A DNA stretch of 64,000 nt from Cristatella mucedo. Lineage: Eukaryota; Bryozoa; Phylactolaemata; Cristatellidae. The stretch covers positions 1,762,501 through 1,826,500 of the forward strand of contig WPIO01000041.1 in NCBI GenBank assembly GCA_009760855.2. The letters run 5' to 3'. Of this stretch, positions 12,019 to 21,774 are shown one piece after another. A model generated the notes under the pieces. That model was not told where the DNA came from and ran no database searches. It worked only from the letters and a program-made list of their open reading frames with translations. Made by a program: the position numbers and the translations under genes. Numbering within the stretch: the stretch's first letter is position 1; the number at the start of each line of letters is the position of its first letter.

Positions 12019-12115
12019 TAGAGACAGACAGAGAGACAGACAGAGAGACAGACAGAGAGACAGACACAGAGACAGAGAGACAGAGAGACAGAGAGACAGA
12101 GAGAGAAAAGAAGGG
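12019..12115. repeat. (GACA)/(GA) microsatellite
   Basis: GAGACAGACAGAGAGACAGA units repeated with small changes. Confidence 0.95.
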
Positions 12116-12634
12116 AGAGATTGTGCACGCGTGCATGTCACTGTTCACAAGCAGAGGGCTTAATTTAGTCTCCAGTTTGTACTAACCGGTGACTACGGGC
12201 GTCTTCCTGTTTGCTTTAGCATGCTGGCCTAAGCATGATACGAGCTTGCTTTTGCATGCAGGATGCTGTGCACTAGCACCGCGGGTATTGAAATATCTTG
12301 CAATGAGATCGAAATATCTTAGATAGCCATTAAGTTTTCTCAGGGCTCTTTACAGACGACTTATTATTATCACCATGGTCATTATTATTCCCATTATTAC
12401 AATTATTATCACCCATAAAACCACCTAGCCCGTCCGGTGGGATCTCACACAGCTACTCGGCTTCCGGTCGTCTCGCAGCGCCTTCCTGCTCCCCGCCCCG
12501 CCCCTCCGTGCACTAAATTATAATATTTAGCTGCTCGAGCCTTCAGCTTCGTTTGCGCGCAACGAATGTCTGCAGCGGCTGAATACTGCGCTCTGTTATC
12601 GCTCGTGCCCTAGAAACGTTCAGGCCGTGCAAGA
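12116..12634. other. No gene; possible LINE tail relic
   Basis: At about 12328-12405 ATTAAGTTTTCTCAGGGCTC is followed by TTATTATTATC. This resembles a decayed LINE/SINE B 3' end on the plus strand. The rest is unrecognised. Confidence 0.35.
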
Positions 12635-12681
12635 CAATGAAATAAAACATTTGCATAGCACCCCAGGATGACCGAACCGAA

Positions 12682-12774
<93 letters not shown>

Positions 12775-12775
12775 A
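12635..12775 (-). mobile_element. SINE B/LINE-type 3' tail fused to a (CT)n microsatellite
   Basis: Minus strand reads a GA run, then GGTTCGGTTCGGTCATCC, then TGGGGTGCTATGCAAATGTT. This is the SINE B tail with its AGAGA stem replaced by about 90 bp of GA. Confidence 0.65.
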
Positions 12776-13509
12776 CAGTGTATAGGTGCTGGAAAATAGC
12801 CACCACAGCAGACTGGCGGGGCTACAGTCGCAGCACAAAGCACAAGCGCGTATAACGGCCGCCGCCGCCGCCGGAAGAGTACTGCGAAACGTTGCGGAAT
12901 GCGTGCCGATTCCAAGGGACGACTCTCCAGCACTCGCGCCAGCCGCCCGCCCCGCCGCCGGGCGGCCGATCCGGCACGGACCCTGCGAGCACGCAGCCGT
13001 CGAGTATCCCAGTCTAACGTCGCGCAGGAGCTAGGCGATCGCGCGCCGCGAGGCCGCGAAGTCCGACGGGGCGGACCGCACTGCGCGACGACGACGACGA
13101 CGACGACGACGACGCATCGGGCGACGACGACGCATCGGGCGACGACGACGCATCGGACGCGTCGGCGGCGGCGGCGCCCTCGCGGCGCGATCGCCGCCGA
13201 GCTTAGACCGCGGTGCCACCGGAGCCGCCCGCGACGGTCGCGCTCGCGCGCGCGGGGCTGACGGCGGCGGCGGCGGCGGCGGCGGCTGCCGAACGGGTGA
13301 GGGCAGGCGGCGAGCCGTGACCGGATCGCTCGTGCTCGGCCGAGCTACTCGGCATGCCGCGCCCGCGGCTCGGTCGGCGCGGTTGAGCGAGCGATAAATA
13401 GATAGTGCAGCGATGGGTGGAAGATTCTCAAGCACGCGCTCGAACAGGCTCGCGGCGCCAGAGGTCCGAAGTTCGCCCCGCGTCCTTGTCACCGCCGCCA
13501 CCGCCGCTT
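12776..13509. other. CpG-rich domain with (ACG)n and (CGG)n
   Basis: An ACG run at about 13085-13113 is followed by three 15-bp-type ACGACGACGCATCGGGCG units. CGG runs lie at 13161-13170 and 13262-13286. It is part of the large GC-rich domain around the LRR first exon. Open frames here are compositional. Confidence 0.5.
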
Positions 13510-13705
13510 GCTTAAATAGATAAATTGAATAAATGCTAGCTGATTTAGCGGCCTCTTTCGTATAGCGACAGAAAAGCCTGTACGGATATCGCCGCGTTTG
13601 CAGCGGCGATAAAGGATCGCCCAACGCAGGATTCGAACCCACGACCTCGTGACCGAGATCGTGAAAAGCGACCGCCTCGCGCAGTGTGCCATCGCGGCTG
13701 ATTGT
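13510..13705 (-). mobile_element. SINE A
   Basis: Minus strand: GCGATGGCACACTGCGCGAG, a TTTTCACGATCTCGGTCACG inverted-repeat region, GTGGGTTCGAATCCTGCGTT (box B), GGCGATCCTTTATCGCCGC, GATATCCGTACAGGC, CTTTTCTGTCGC and GCTAGCATTTATT. It sits inside the CpG-rich domain. In the gene's orientation it lies within intron 1 if the exon at 11907-11980 is real. Confidence 0.88.
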
Positions 13706-14220
13706 AGCCATCGCCGACCTGCGGCGGCAGCGCATCGCTTCGCGAGGTCTCTCGAGCCCCCCCTCCCCCTTCCCTCGTCGTAGCCCGGAGTCTCGCCGAC
13801 CGCCGGCCCGGCTCGTCAAGATGGCCGTGCGCCACGGTGGCCACGGTGGCTCGTCGTGACGCTCAAGCCGCAGCCCCGCTCCGAGGGCGCCATCTATCCT
13901 CGCGGGTACGCGACGACGACAACGACGACAATTGCGGGCGCGACGACGTTGAGCCTAGGGGTGGGGGCGTGCGCTCGTCGCGGGTAGTCGGGCATCCGTC
14001 CTCATTCCGTTCGCTAGCGTTCGCCAGTTGCCCGAACGTGCAGGTCGGAGAGTGGAAGAGCGCCGCGAGCTTCGCTGATTGGCTAAGCGGGGGCGGTGCA
14101 CCGGGCGGCGTCGACGGAGGAACAGGGCGCCGAAAGCGGGGCTCTCGGCGAGTCGCCGCCACCGCCGCGAGCACTCTCGGACGGGATGTCCCGAAAGGCG
14201 AGACTGCTATATGTATGGAC
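13706..14220. other. CpG-rich, no supported exon
   Basis: High CpG density with ACGACGACG patches (13910-13960). Frames open in both directions are compositional. Confidence 0.4.
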
Positions 14221-14223
14221 GCT

Positions 14224-14260
<37 letters not shown>

Positions 14261-14276
14261 GCGGCGGCGGCAAAGC
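14221..14276. repeat. (CGG)n microsatellite
   Basis: About 17 CGG units with one GGG interruption near the end. Confidence 0.95.
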
Positions 14277-14401
14277 ATCGGAGCTTGTGCAGTAAATACT
14301 GGGCAATATATTCCGACTACAAAGTCCCAGCGACTTCGCACCCGCTGTCGGATGAGCGCCGGTCGACAGTGGGTGCTACCGCGAGGAGCAGCGGGAGCCC
14401 G

Positions 14402-14902
14402 GCTCCCGGCGGCAGCTGCGGTGGCGGCGGCGGCGGCATCAGCGGCAGCGGCGGCAGCGGCAGCGGCGGCAGCAGTGGCAGCGGCGGCAGCAGTGGCAGC
14501 AGCAGCGGCGGCAGCGGCAGCGGCAGCAGCAGCGGCAGCGGCGGCAGCGGCGGCGGCGGCAGCGGCGGCAGCAGTGGCAGCGGCAGCGGCAGCAGCAGCG
14601 GCGGCAGCGGCAGCAGCAGCGGCAGCGGCGGCAGCGGCGGCGGCGGCAGCGGCGGCAGCAGTGGCAGCGGCGGCGGCAGCAGCAGCAGCGGCAGCGGCGG
14701 CAGCAGCAGCGGCAGCGGCAGTGGCAGCGGCAGCGGCAGCGGCGGCAGCGATGGCAGCGGCGGCGGCAGCGGTGGCAGCAGCGGCAGCAGCGGCAGCGGT
14801 GGCAGCGGCGGCAGCGGTGGCAGCGGCAGCGGCAGCAGCAGCGGCGGCGGCGGCGGCGGCGGCGGCAGCGGCGGCAGCTGCAGCGGCGGCGGCGGCAGCG
14901 GC

Positions 14903-14933
<31 letters not shown>

Positions 14934-14949
14934 GCAGCGGCGGCGGCAG
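14402..14949. repeat. Imperfect (GGC/AGC)n trinucleotide array, about 545 bp
   Basis: Mixed GGC and AGC triplets over half a kilobase, so three frames stay open (poly-Gly/Ser, poly-Ala, poly-Arg/Gln). The plus-strand open frames of 338 and 464 codons across it are products of the repeat. In the LRR gene's orientation it starts about 20 bp inside intron 1, just past the splice donor. The transcript would carry GCC/GCU triplets and the other strand is G-rich. Confidence 0.95.
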
Positions 14950-14969
14950 TTCGCTGGCTGCGTACTTAC

Positions 14970-15193
14970 AGGGTCTTAACGTCGTCGGGCAGTGCGGTCG
15001 GGATGTCGGTAATGTGCTGGCCTTCGCAGTCGGCCCGCAGACCGCCGTCGCTGGTCGGAGTGCACTCGCAAGGATCGCAGCCAGACGACGACGACGACGT
15101 CGGGGCCGCTAACAGCGGCAGCAGCAGCAGCAGCGCCAGCGGAATCGCGAAGCCTGAGGAGGCGCCGAGGAGTAGCCGGAGGCGAGCAGCCAT
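14970..15193 (-). CDS. First coding exon of a secreted or membrane LRR protein (signal peptide + LRRNT cap)
   Basis: The ATG at 15193-15191 lies in a strong Kozak context (A at -3, G at +4: GCCAGGATGG). Residues 1-32 are a basic start followed by a long Leu/Ala core (LALLLLLPLLAA), a convincing signal peptide. Residues about 38-60 hold CDPCECTPTSDGGLRADC, the C-x2-C-x-C-x11-C spacing of an LRR N-terminal cap. Then come ITDIPTALPDDVKTL, the usual IP..LP lead-in to the first LRR. The frame stops at 14966, but ACCCT|GTAAGTA is a near-perfect splice donor after 74 codons plus 2 nt (phase 2). Phase-2 introns that split a Leu codon are common where each exon encodes one LRR (LGR receptors, Slit and similar). 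The exact subfamily cannot be decided from this exon. Further exons should lie at lower coordinates. Confidence 0.8.
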
Positions 15194-15243
15194 CCTGGCG
15201 GCGCTAAGCCGGCGTGTGCGATCGGCCGCTCTCGACCGCCGGT

Positions 15244-15271
15244 GTTTTATGGTTGGCTCTGGTCACGTGAC
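15244..15271 (-). promoter_or_regulatory. Possible core promoter elements upstream of the LRR gene
   Basis: A 10-bp palindromic E-box GTCACGTGAC (15262-15271), the type bound by bHLH-zip factors, lies about 70 bp upstream of the LRR start codon. ATAAAA on the minus strand (15250-15245) lies between the two. Spacing and CpG-rich context suit a promoter. The start site is not demonstrable from sequence alone. Confidence 0.35.
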
Positions 15272-15478
15272 GCGAAGCGCTGCCGCAGGCGCTGACAGCT
15301 CTCATCGGAAGGATCAGGCCGACGCTGCTGCGGCCCAACGAGCGCTGCCAGACCGACGCCGCCGCTGCCACCAGCAGGCAGGAGCGGGCTATCGGGGTCA
15401 GTGCATGCTGGAAGCAGGTGGACGCCCACACAGGGGGCGCGCACATAGATATACAAAGTACTTCGCACTCTAGAGCTT

Positions 15479-15632
<154 letters not shown>

Positions 15633-15904
15633 CCGCGAACTCACCATGCACAAGTGCTATGCACCGCCCACGCGAGTCTGTACACAACTGTAGTTCTACT
15701 GCTGCTGTTTCCCATTCGTCCGCCATCCTCATCTCTATCTATCCACTCCATCAATCGCCTTGCGCTTGCTGTTTCGGTTGAGAGGGCGAAACGGTTTCCT
15801 GCACCTTCAGCGTATTTTTTTGCCTGCGACTTGCATCCCCGACCGCCGACAACCAGCCTGCGTCCAGCCTGCTTGGACCACCCAGAGGTCATTCGCTCGC
15901 CTCT

Positions 15905-15995
15905 AACGACCGAGGTTGCGTGCTCGAGCGCCGAAAGATAGGTAAAGCCCTTGGATTGAGATTAAGTTCTCTTTTGGGCGCTATGCAACTGAATT
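15905..15995 (+). mobile_element. SINE B, 3' half
   Basis: ACGACCGAGGTTGCGTGCTCG (degraded box B region), then GGATTGAGATTAAGTTCTCT and TTTGGGCGCTATGCAACTGA. Confidence 0.65.
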
Positions 15996-17600
15996 TGGCT
16001 TCTTTATCTATTCTGCTGCGCCCTGTTGTAGCCAGCCACCCGAAGTTGCCTTGGAGCAACCGTCCTGACCCGAAGCACAAACGGATGCGGGAAAGATGAA
16101 GAGGTACACCGAGCGCGACCCCAACGGGGTAGCTAGTAACCGCTGGCGTGGGGCGGCTAACCCGCGGTCAAGGAAGTCGATTGCCGACGCTGCGGCTGGA
16201 AAAGCCGAACGCAGCGAGGGCGCGGCGTCGCGCCATCTCCATCGCACGCCTGAAACTAGGCAGCGGCTGCGGGTTCGCGCGGCGGCGGCGGCGGCGGCGG
16301 CGGCGCCGACGTTGCAGCAGCCGCCGCAGCATCGTGCTCAGTGGCGGAGCGGATCCTCCCGCGAGCGAGCAGGGTGCGGGTGCGGCGAGCGAGCGAGCGA
16401 GCTCGCAGCAATGACCGAGTGAGCGTGAAAGGAGCAGGTCAATCGACCGACAATCGTCGTCTGCTGCGGCGTCGGCAGCGGCGCGAAAACAAAACAGCGG
16501 GCGACGCCCGCGGCCAGTGTGGCGAGCATCTTTTCGCCGCCGTCGTCTCAGGGATCGTCCGCTCGCGGGCCGCAATGCGGACTGCCTGCAGGCCGCAATG
16601 CGGCTTCGGCGAAGCCCGGACGACGACGAGTCTTCGGCGAAGCTCGGACGCCGAAGCCGTCCGGCACGCGTGTGCGGAGAGTGCGCATGCGTGCGTGCGT
16701 CCATTTCGGCATCCGACAGGGCTTCGCCGGACGCGGCGGCGGGCGGGGCGAGAGCGTCGTTCCGCGGCGGCGGCGGCGGCGACGACGGTCTGCAAATCAT
16801 CGGCTAATGGAGTAGAAGCTTGCGGCGGCGGAGCCTGCAGCAAATCGATAGGAGAGTACGAACGTTCGCGGAATGAGAGGCGGTGGCGGCGTTTGCAGTG
16901 GCAGAATTCTAGCGTTTATCTGGTCTAGCTGACCTAGTTATGCCTCGCCGAAGTTGGAGCTGGCGAGGGGGGGGGGCTCCCTTGAGCAGCCGCATTCGAC
17001 CGTAGCTTGGGCGAAGCGGGTGTGCGTCTACGCTCTGTCGGTCGCTGCCCGATGATTATTGAGGGCATCTGCGTGCGAAGTCAACGTCCGGCTGCATCCG
17101 TCAGCTCAATGCATTCTCAACTTCCGGCTGCATCTTAACCGCCGCCAACTGCCTCCGAATTAACGAACGCAGCCCGACGATCGTCGCAGCTCGAATCCTC
17201 GCTGCCATTCCCTTCGAGACCTGCTCGGAAGGGGGAGTGTAACGATTGTGACATTAGTCGCCCGACGGCAAAAGATAAAAAGCAGCATCGCTCGCAGCGT
17301 CGCCCGGGTAAACGCGCCTCAGTTTCACGAGGGCGTTGCTTCGAGCCCTGGCTCGCCCTGCTGGTGTCTGTTTCAGTGTCTATTTTCGTTGCAGGCAGCA
17401 CCTTATCTTTAATCCGTCTCCGCTTCAATCGGCGCCGCTCCCCCCGGAGGCGACGGCGGGCAGTCGAGTGGAAGCCGGTGTCCGTAGACCTTCTCGGACC
17501 TGCCCGCCGCGCGAGACTGATCTGACGTCACGACGAAGACTTAAACTGAAAGCTCACTCCGGTTGGAATGGCGCGCGGACGCGCAGAGCTCTCTCTGCCT
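15996..17600. other. CpG-rich domain, no supported exon
   Basis: CGG runs at about 16280-16303 and 16763-16782, and GCGAGCGAGCGAG at 16384-16400. Long overlapping frames on both strands (for example minus 16168-16800) are typical of such GC-rich sequence. I found no domain in them. Confidence 0.4.
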
Positions 17601-18091
17601 TCACCCGCCGACAAGTAGGCGGGGGGGGGGGGGCGGGTGTATTACCTGTCACCCGTGCGGGCCCTGGTCGGGCCTCGAGCAGGCAGCTTGGCCGAATGCA
17701 GCCCTTCTAAGCCATCGTCGGTCGGCAAGAGCTCCAGGGGTTCTCGCAGACGAGTGCCAGTGGCCGATGTCTAAACTTCTAGAGTAAGAGTGCTAGGATT
17801 GTATCTGGCCAGCACGCTGTTGTGCTGGCCACACTGCGTGCCCTTGCAACTTACTGTGCATAACAAATCTGGGCAGGCCCTCAAATGCACAGGACGATTT
17901 GCTCACGTGATCTGCTCGCGTGCGCTTCGTCGCGTCGCGGAGCCGAGAGGACCGGTGTCGACGCTTTCGAAGCTTTCTACTTGGAGCTGTCACGGCGAGT
18001 GGCCCGGCTGCTGGGCGCCCAGCGTTTCCGGCCGATTCAACTGCGTCATCTCTACAGCGGCAGCCGGCAGCCTTGGTGGCCATCGCCACCA
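17601..18091. other. No gene; G homopolymer
   Basis: A G run at about 17619-17632. Otherwise unrecognised. Confidence 0.4.
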
Positions 18092-18147
18092 CCGGCAGCC
18101 GGCAGCCGGCAGCCGGCAGCCGGCAGCCGGCAGCCGGCAGCCGGCAG
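18092..18147. repeat. 7-bp tandem repeat (CCGGCAG)n
   Basis: Eight exact copies of CCGGCAG. Because 7 is not a multiple of 3, each frame reads the same peptide cycle (AAGSRQP). Confidence 0.98.
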
Positions 18148-18159
18148 TACAGGTTCGCC

Positions 18160-18225
18160 CGCTGCCGGACTGGGACCCACAACCTCTGTCGTGAAGAGCG
18201 AGCACCGCTACCCACCCTAGCCGCT
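18160..18225 (-). mobile_element. SINE A head fragment
   Basis: Minus strand has GTAGCGGTGCTCGCTCTTCACGA and AGGTTGTGGGTCCCAG, matching the head of the SINE A copy at 37.1 kb up to box B. It is flanked by a run of about 20 C. Confidence 0.5.
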
Positions 18226-18575
18226 ACCCCCCCCCCCCCCCCCCCCGCTATGACCTGCTTTGCCTTCGCGGCCGGCGGTGCATGAAATTATCGCTTTGCG
18301 GAACAGGCGAGAGTCGCAGGCGAGAGGCGTTGGTTTGCAGGACAGGGCAGCTGTCACTTCCAGGATGCTGTCACTCAATTCGAGTTGTCTTGAATGACCA
18401 AAGGGCTCAGCAGTGACTCTGGCGATGCGACAGCTGCTCGCACGCACGCACGTCTCCAAGCATCTCGCACTCGTCATGACTGCGCTTGACTCGGGCCAAA
18501 CGCACGCATGCCCCATCCCTCAGATGCGACTGAGAGAGGCTTTGCCCGTACCTCGGGCGCGAGAGGAGAGAGAGA

Positions 18576-18640
18576 TGTACAATTTAAAATATTCATTCAG
18601 CGCCCCAAGAGCTCTTATTATCTATCCATGAGCTTTACCA
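18576..18640 (-). mobile_element. SINE B/LINE-type 3' tail
   Basis: Minus strand: GGTAAAGCTCATGGATAGAT, AATAAGAGCTCTTGGGGCGC, TGAATGAATA. It is immediately followed by a GA microsatellite. Confidence 0.6.
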
Positions 18641-18689
18641 AGAGATAGAAGAGAGAGGGAGAGAGTGAGAGAGAGAAAGGAAGAGAAGA

Positions 18690-18739
<50 letters not shown>

Positions 18740-18822
18740 TGAGAGAGAGAAGGAGAGAGAGAGAGAGAGAGAGAGGGAGTGAGAGAGAGAGAGTAAAAGA
18801 GAGAGAAGAAGAGAGAGGGTGG
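18641..18822. repeat. (GA)n imperfect microsatellite
   Basis: GA-rich run with GAAG, GTGA and GGGA interruptions. Confidence 0.95.
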
Positions 18823-19039
18823 ATACGGATATCTAAACGCTTATCGCTTCGGGCTGCTAGGTCTCCCACGCCGGCGGCTGCCTTAGCTACGCCGGTGGCT
18901 AGTAACCTGCATGTTAGTTATGATCGTTAGCAGCTGTTATCGCTTCGTTATCGTAGATCAAATGCATTCCTAGATATTAATGCTGTTGCTAAGATTCGTG
19001 AACTATGCATTAACAAAAGAAAAGCACCGGAGCCTCCGC

Positions 19040-21408
19040 GGTGGTCAGACGCCGCTCGTTGGGCGGGAACTGCGAGCTGAGTACCCGCTCGTTTGATATT
19101 CCTAGCATTGTCTGGAACCGCTCAGCACGCTCCCCCACATGCGTCACTTTGAATCTCTCAAACTTAGTGGTCATCAGGCCGGTTATAACTCCATCGACCC
19201 GACTTAACGCTTGCTTTTGGAATCCTCGCTCAAGCTGCAATAAACCTCTGGTAATAAGTGACTTTATTTCTGAAAATGGTCTCGAACCGCTCGCCCTAAC
19301 TGAAACTTGGCTACAATTGATAGACTGTTCGACAATTAAAGACGTCACCCCGACTGGTTTCTCATTCTTTCACAAACCTAGAGCAAGCAAAACTGGAGGT
19401 GGAGTTGCTGTTATCGAACGCTCAAAATTCAACTTCAAGCCATTTGCAGTACCCTCGAAGCCGTCTTTTGAATCGATTGTCTTAGTCTTAACCCGAATAC
19501 AAGCTACCGATGGTGACAGTAGTCAGTCGCCAACCAGGTACCAAATCCTCCTTTATCTCAGATTTCCCCGATCTCTTTTTGATTCTGTGTGCAATAAATT
19601 GTTCCTTTCTCGTTATGAGTGATTTCTACATTCACTTTGATAACTTATCTGACGCCTTCAGCACTGAATTTCGTGCATTGACTGACTCCTAGTCCGTCGT
19701 GGCTGATGTGCACGGCACTACTCACATCAAGGGTCACACACTCGACCAAATTTTATCATACAACTGCACTTTGTCCTCACCACTTATTACCAAACCCTGC
19801 TTATCTGACCACATGCAGATCTCATTCAATCTACAATGTGTACCGCCGCCTCCTCCTCTAAAATCACATGTGAATCGCGAAACCTTAATACCCTTGACCT
19901 CGATGCTGTCCATGCGAGAATATCTGCCTCGCCTCTGCTGCTCGGTCCCCCTTACGATCTGTAATCATTAGTAGATAGCTACAACACGACACTAGCTGAG
20001 ACGCTCGACGAGTTTGACCCTCTAACTAAGGGCACTGTGCCCTCGCCCAGACCGCCTATTGTTTAGCACAGACATTAAACTAGCTAGGCCTACTAAGCTC
20101 AAGCTTGAGAAAACATACAAAAGAGCTGGACCGACTGTCCATCGACAGGCATCCGAGGATTACTGTAGGTCGTGCCAATCGTTCCCAGCAAAGGATAAGC
20201 CTAGCTTAAATTAAACCATTTTCGAATGTGGTGATTGCCTAATTGCTCTTGCTGATGTGATTGCCAAGCACAATCTAGGATTTCAGTTCTATGCGGCTGA
20301 CACTCAGTTGTACCTTTGCTTTGATCCCTCCCAGCCTTCAAGCACGTCAAATTCTCTCAACTCACCTGCTGCATGCATTGATGACATCTGCACTTGGATG
20401 GCCGCACATTTTCTAAAACTAAATGATGACAAACTAGCTTACTAGTTACGGGCAAACCGAGTGTGATTCAGAGATTGGAAAGGCTGTCTCTCAAAATTGG
20501 CTCTGCCAGCATATCTCCTGTCGAATCAGCTCGAAGTCTAGGTGTCATATTCCAAAGTGACCTCTCGTTAGACGACCATTTCAGCTCCACAGTCAAATCT
20601 GCCTATTTTCAGCTTCATAACATTTCTAAACTTCGGGCTTGTTTAGATAAGGATACCACGTCTAAGTTGGTCCATGCATTCGTGACATCTCGTCTCGACT
20701 TCTGTAATTCACTGCTTACTGGCCTACCAGCATGTGCGATCAGGCGATTGCAGCTGGTGCAAAACTCTGCAGCCAGGCTTATCTGTCGTGAGCGTCGCAG
20801 TTGCCACATTACTCCACTTCTCGCCGACCTGCCCTGGCTACCAGTCAAGCAACGGATTGACTTCAAGGTTTTGTCGCTCACTTTTAGGTCTCTTCATTCA
20901 ATGGCTCCAGCCTATCTCTCCGACATACTCCCCCATCAAGCCAAGCATCGTACCACCCGCTTTTTGGAATCTAACAGTTTACCAATACCTCGTACAGACC
21001 TCAAATTCTTTGGAGACCGTGCATTTAGTTCGTATACCCCCAAAGCCTGGAACTCACTCCCGACTTGCATCACATTATCTCCTGACTTGATCACATTAAA
21101 AAAGAACTTAAAAACACACCTATTTAGGACAGCATTCAGTGGGTCTCTGTGATTCGTCCTTCACGTGTTTGTGCGTGTTGACACTGTGCAGGCTGCCACT
21201 AACCACACTTGCATGCTGACCCTGTGCATGTCACCCCTAACCATGTTATTCATGCTGTTTATCAAGCATGATATTACTCACCATTCAATTGCGTTTCCCC
21301 TTGCAGCAAATTTAAAGTGCCTAGAAATAGACTGAGTCGTCTGACAGCACTTTATCAAGTGTATTATTATTATTAAATGCATTACTAATATTACTATTAT
21401 TATTACTC
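19040..21408 (+). mobile_element. Dominant LINE, long internally deleted copy
   Basis: The endonuclease region shows SCNKPLVISDFISENGLEPL, LALTETWL, TGGGVAVI and SFESIVLVL. It then has a decayed GDFNIH-like block (MSDFYIHFDN), THIKGHTLDQILS and LSDHMQISF, the APE endonuclease order. A linker follows to about 20220. The fingers and palm start of the RT are missing. The copy resumes at ADVIAKHNLGFQFYAADTQL, where the second catalytic-motif residue of YADD has become A. A 1-nt deletion near 20432 shifts the frame. The C-terminal region (20463-21152, 229 codons) is open to GSL-stop. The 3' end has a decayed stem-loop and an ATT tail. A pseudogene by several lesions. Confidence 0.9.
20463..21152 (+). 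pseudogene. LINE RT C-terminal region, open frame
   Basis: 229 codons covering the part of the LINE protein after the RT catalytic motif. Landmarks are ARSLGVIFQSDLSLDDH, VHAFVTSRLDFCNSLL, LVQNSAARLICRERR, WLPVKQRIDFKVLSL, MAPAYLSDILPHQAKH and WNSLP. No RNase H domain follows. It cannot act alone because it is cut from the RT core by a frameshift. It differs at only 6 of 229 residues from 31745-32434. Confidence 0.9.
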
Positions 21409-21774
21409 TCAGTCAAACAAGGAAGTTTTACAGCTGAATAATGATTAACCATTATTTTACGCTGTTGTACTGGCATTTGCAGCTATAGGCCGCAAATACA
21501 TTATCAGGCATTCACGAGTTGCCAAGGACGCGGCGATGGCGGTGAACTGCTGGTAGGGATTTTCTATACTTGCCTTGACTTGCGTAAGTCGCCTAAGCGC
21601 CGGCTCCAGTTACCGGCCGCAGCTGGCGTAATGGTTGCAGCTTGGACCCAGCTTGCAATTACACACACACTTGTATATGTATGCATAGATGCAAGATAAA
21701 TAAATAAATGTTTATTTATTTAGTTATTATTTATTGACGCAGCACCCCGAGATTCGGCTCGAGGGGGATAAGTT
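21409..21774. other. No gene recognised
   Basis: A short CA/TAAATAAATG patch around 21660-21730. Otherwise unrecognised. Confidence 0.4.

Noticed and set aside
14079-15473. Plus-strand open frames of 464 and 338 codons (poly-Ala, Gly/Ser)
   Set aside because: They exist only because the GGC/AGC triplet array lacks stops. The real gene evidence is on the opposite strand at 14970-15193.
16168-16800. 210-codon minus-strand frame in GC-rich DNA, and similar frames at 7071-7529 and 13031-13819
   Set aside because: High GC lowers stop frequency on both strands, and overlapping frames are equally open. 13031-13819 even runs through a SINE.
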